The position numbers were made by a program, and so were the translations under genes. 5,507 nt of DNA, from NCBI GenBank assembly GCA_023301395.1, contig JALZUY010000147.1, positions 1-5,507 of the forward strand, in the 5' to 3' direction. This document shows positions 5,051-5,507 of this stretch, one piece after another. The stretch is from Nonlabens sp. GTDB lineage: Bacteria > Bacteroidota > Bacteroidia > Flavobacteriales > Flavobacteriaceae. The notes beneath the pieces are model-generated. The model was not told the origin of the DNA, did not search any database, and saw nothing but the letters and a program-made list of their open reading frames with translations. The stretch's first letter is position 1. Each line of letters opens with the position of its first letter.

Positions 5051-5507
5051 TTAAAAGATGAGCAAATTTACATCGCTATACGGTAAGTTATACCATGAAC
5101 CTACAGATTTGTTTGTTATGATTCCATGATACATATAAATACCGGATTTAAGTCCTTTATCCATACGTATAGCATGCTCAATTCCACCATCTTCTGCAAT
5201 GTTTAAAAGGTATGGTGTGAATATATTGCTTAATGAAATAGAAGCCGTTTTTGAATAACGTGAAGGAATGTTAGGGACACAATAGTGAGTTACTCCATAC
5301 TTTACAAAAGTAGGTTGATCGTGTGTTGTTACTTCACTAGTTTCAAAACAACCACCCATATCTATGCTTATATCCATGATTACAGAACCTTGTTTCATGT
5401 TTTCTACCATAGTTTGCGTTACTACAACAGGAGCACGATTTGTTCCAGTTAGAGCACCTACAGCTACATCACATCTTCTTAGTGCCTTTAATAAATACTT
5501 GGGCTGT
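5051..5507 (-). CDS. ald: Alanine dehydrogenase, C-terminal part (5' end beyond window)
   Basis: The enzyme reversibly deaminates L-alanine to pyruvate and ammonia with NAD. The frame is open through the right window edge, so the 151 residues seen are roughly the last 40% of a protein of about 400. The first ATG inside the window (5408-5410) is internal, because the conserved CDVAVGALTGTNRAPVVVTQ lies upstream of it in the same frame. Diagnostic motifs are MDISIDMGGCFETSE, which carries the catalytic-region Asp, then VTTHDQPTF, VTHYCVPNIPSRY, SNIFTPYLL and a final DVNLLIF. Many family members have DQGG where this has DMGG; I believe Met is common among flavobacteria. The DUF4258-type gene follows 9 bp downstream and is probably in the same operon. 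Catalytic residues nearer the N-terminus and most of the NAD-binding fold cannot be checked here. Confidence 0.93.
   Translation of the reverse strand, partial: QPKYLLKALRRCDVAVGALTGTNRAPVVVTQTMVENMKQGSVIMDISIDMGGCFETSEVTTHDQPTFVKYGVTHYCVPNIPSRYSKTASISLSNIFTPYLLNIAEDGGIEHAIRMDKGLKSGIYMYHGIITNKSVGSWYNLPYSDVNLLIF

Noticed and set aside
1..5507. CRISPR array, tRNA/rRNA, insertion sequence, phage or defence system
   Set aside because: I found no regularly spaced repeats, no RNA-gene signatures and no transposase or integrase motifs. All longer frames are accounted for by metabolic, membrane or secreted proteins.

Overview
The window looks like chromosomal DNA from a member of the Bacteroidota, most likely the Flavobacteriaceae. 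The genus is uncertain; a Nonlabens- or Dokdonia-like marine flavobacterium would fit. The evidence is low GC, genes without Shine-Dalgarno sites, several TAnnTTTG promoter elements, a type IX secretion (T9SS) C-terminal sorting domain, and flavobacterial-type forms of SucC, AroB, monofunctional proline dehydrogenase and alanine dehydrogenase.

Layout from left to right: (1) bases 1-123 hold the possible 3' end of an unidentified gene, followed by a short leader with a promoter candidate. (2) sucC (239-1432, +) encodes the succinyl-CoA synthetase beta subunit. It stands alone without sucD and is followed by two hairpin terminators in tandem. (3) A gene for a secreted protein of unknown function (1558-2115, +) ends at a TAA. 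The same reading frame continues past that stop, through a second in-frame stop, to an otherwise recognisable T9SS sorting domain ending at 2337. This is the most interesting part of the window: an exported protein cut off from its secretion signal by nonsense codons. (4) aroB (2344-3411, -) converges on it with a 6-bp gap. (5) A proline dehydrogenase gene (3492-4664, +) diverges from aroB across 80 bp. (6) A small one-helix membrane protein of DUF4258 type (4661-5041, -) overlaps the proline dehydrogenase stop codon by 4 bp. It lies 9 bp downstream of alanine dehydrogenase (5051 to window end, -), which lacks its N-terminal part here.

Functionally this is core metabolism: the TCA cycle (sucC), the shikimate pathway (aroB), proline oxidation towards glutamate, and alanine/pyruvate interconversion. 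The genes are packed tightly, with 3' ends that touch or overlap at both convergent junctions. I see no CRISPR array, tRNA, rRNA, insertion sequence or defence system, and no convincing new multi-gene system. The points worth a second look are the nonsense-split T9SS substrate, a possible leaderless start for proline dehydrogenase, the overlapping convergent stops, and a GC-rich inverted repeat in the aroB/proline dehydrogenase intergenic region.
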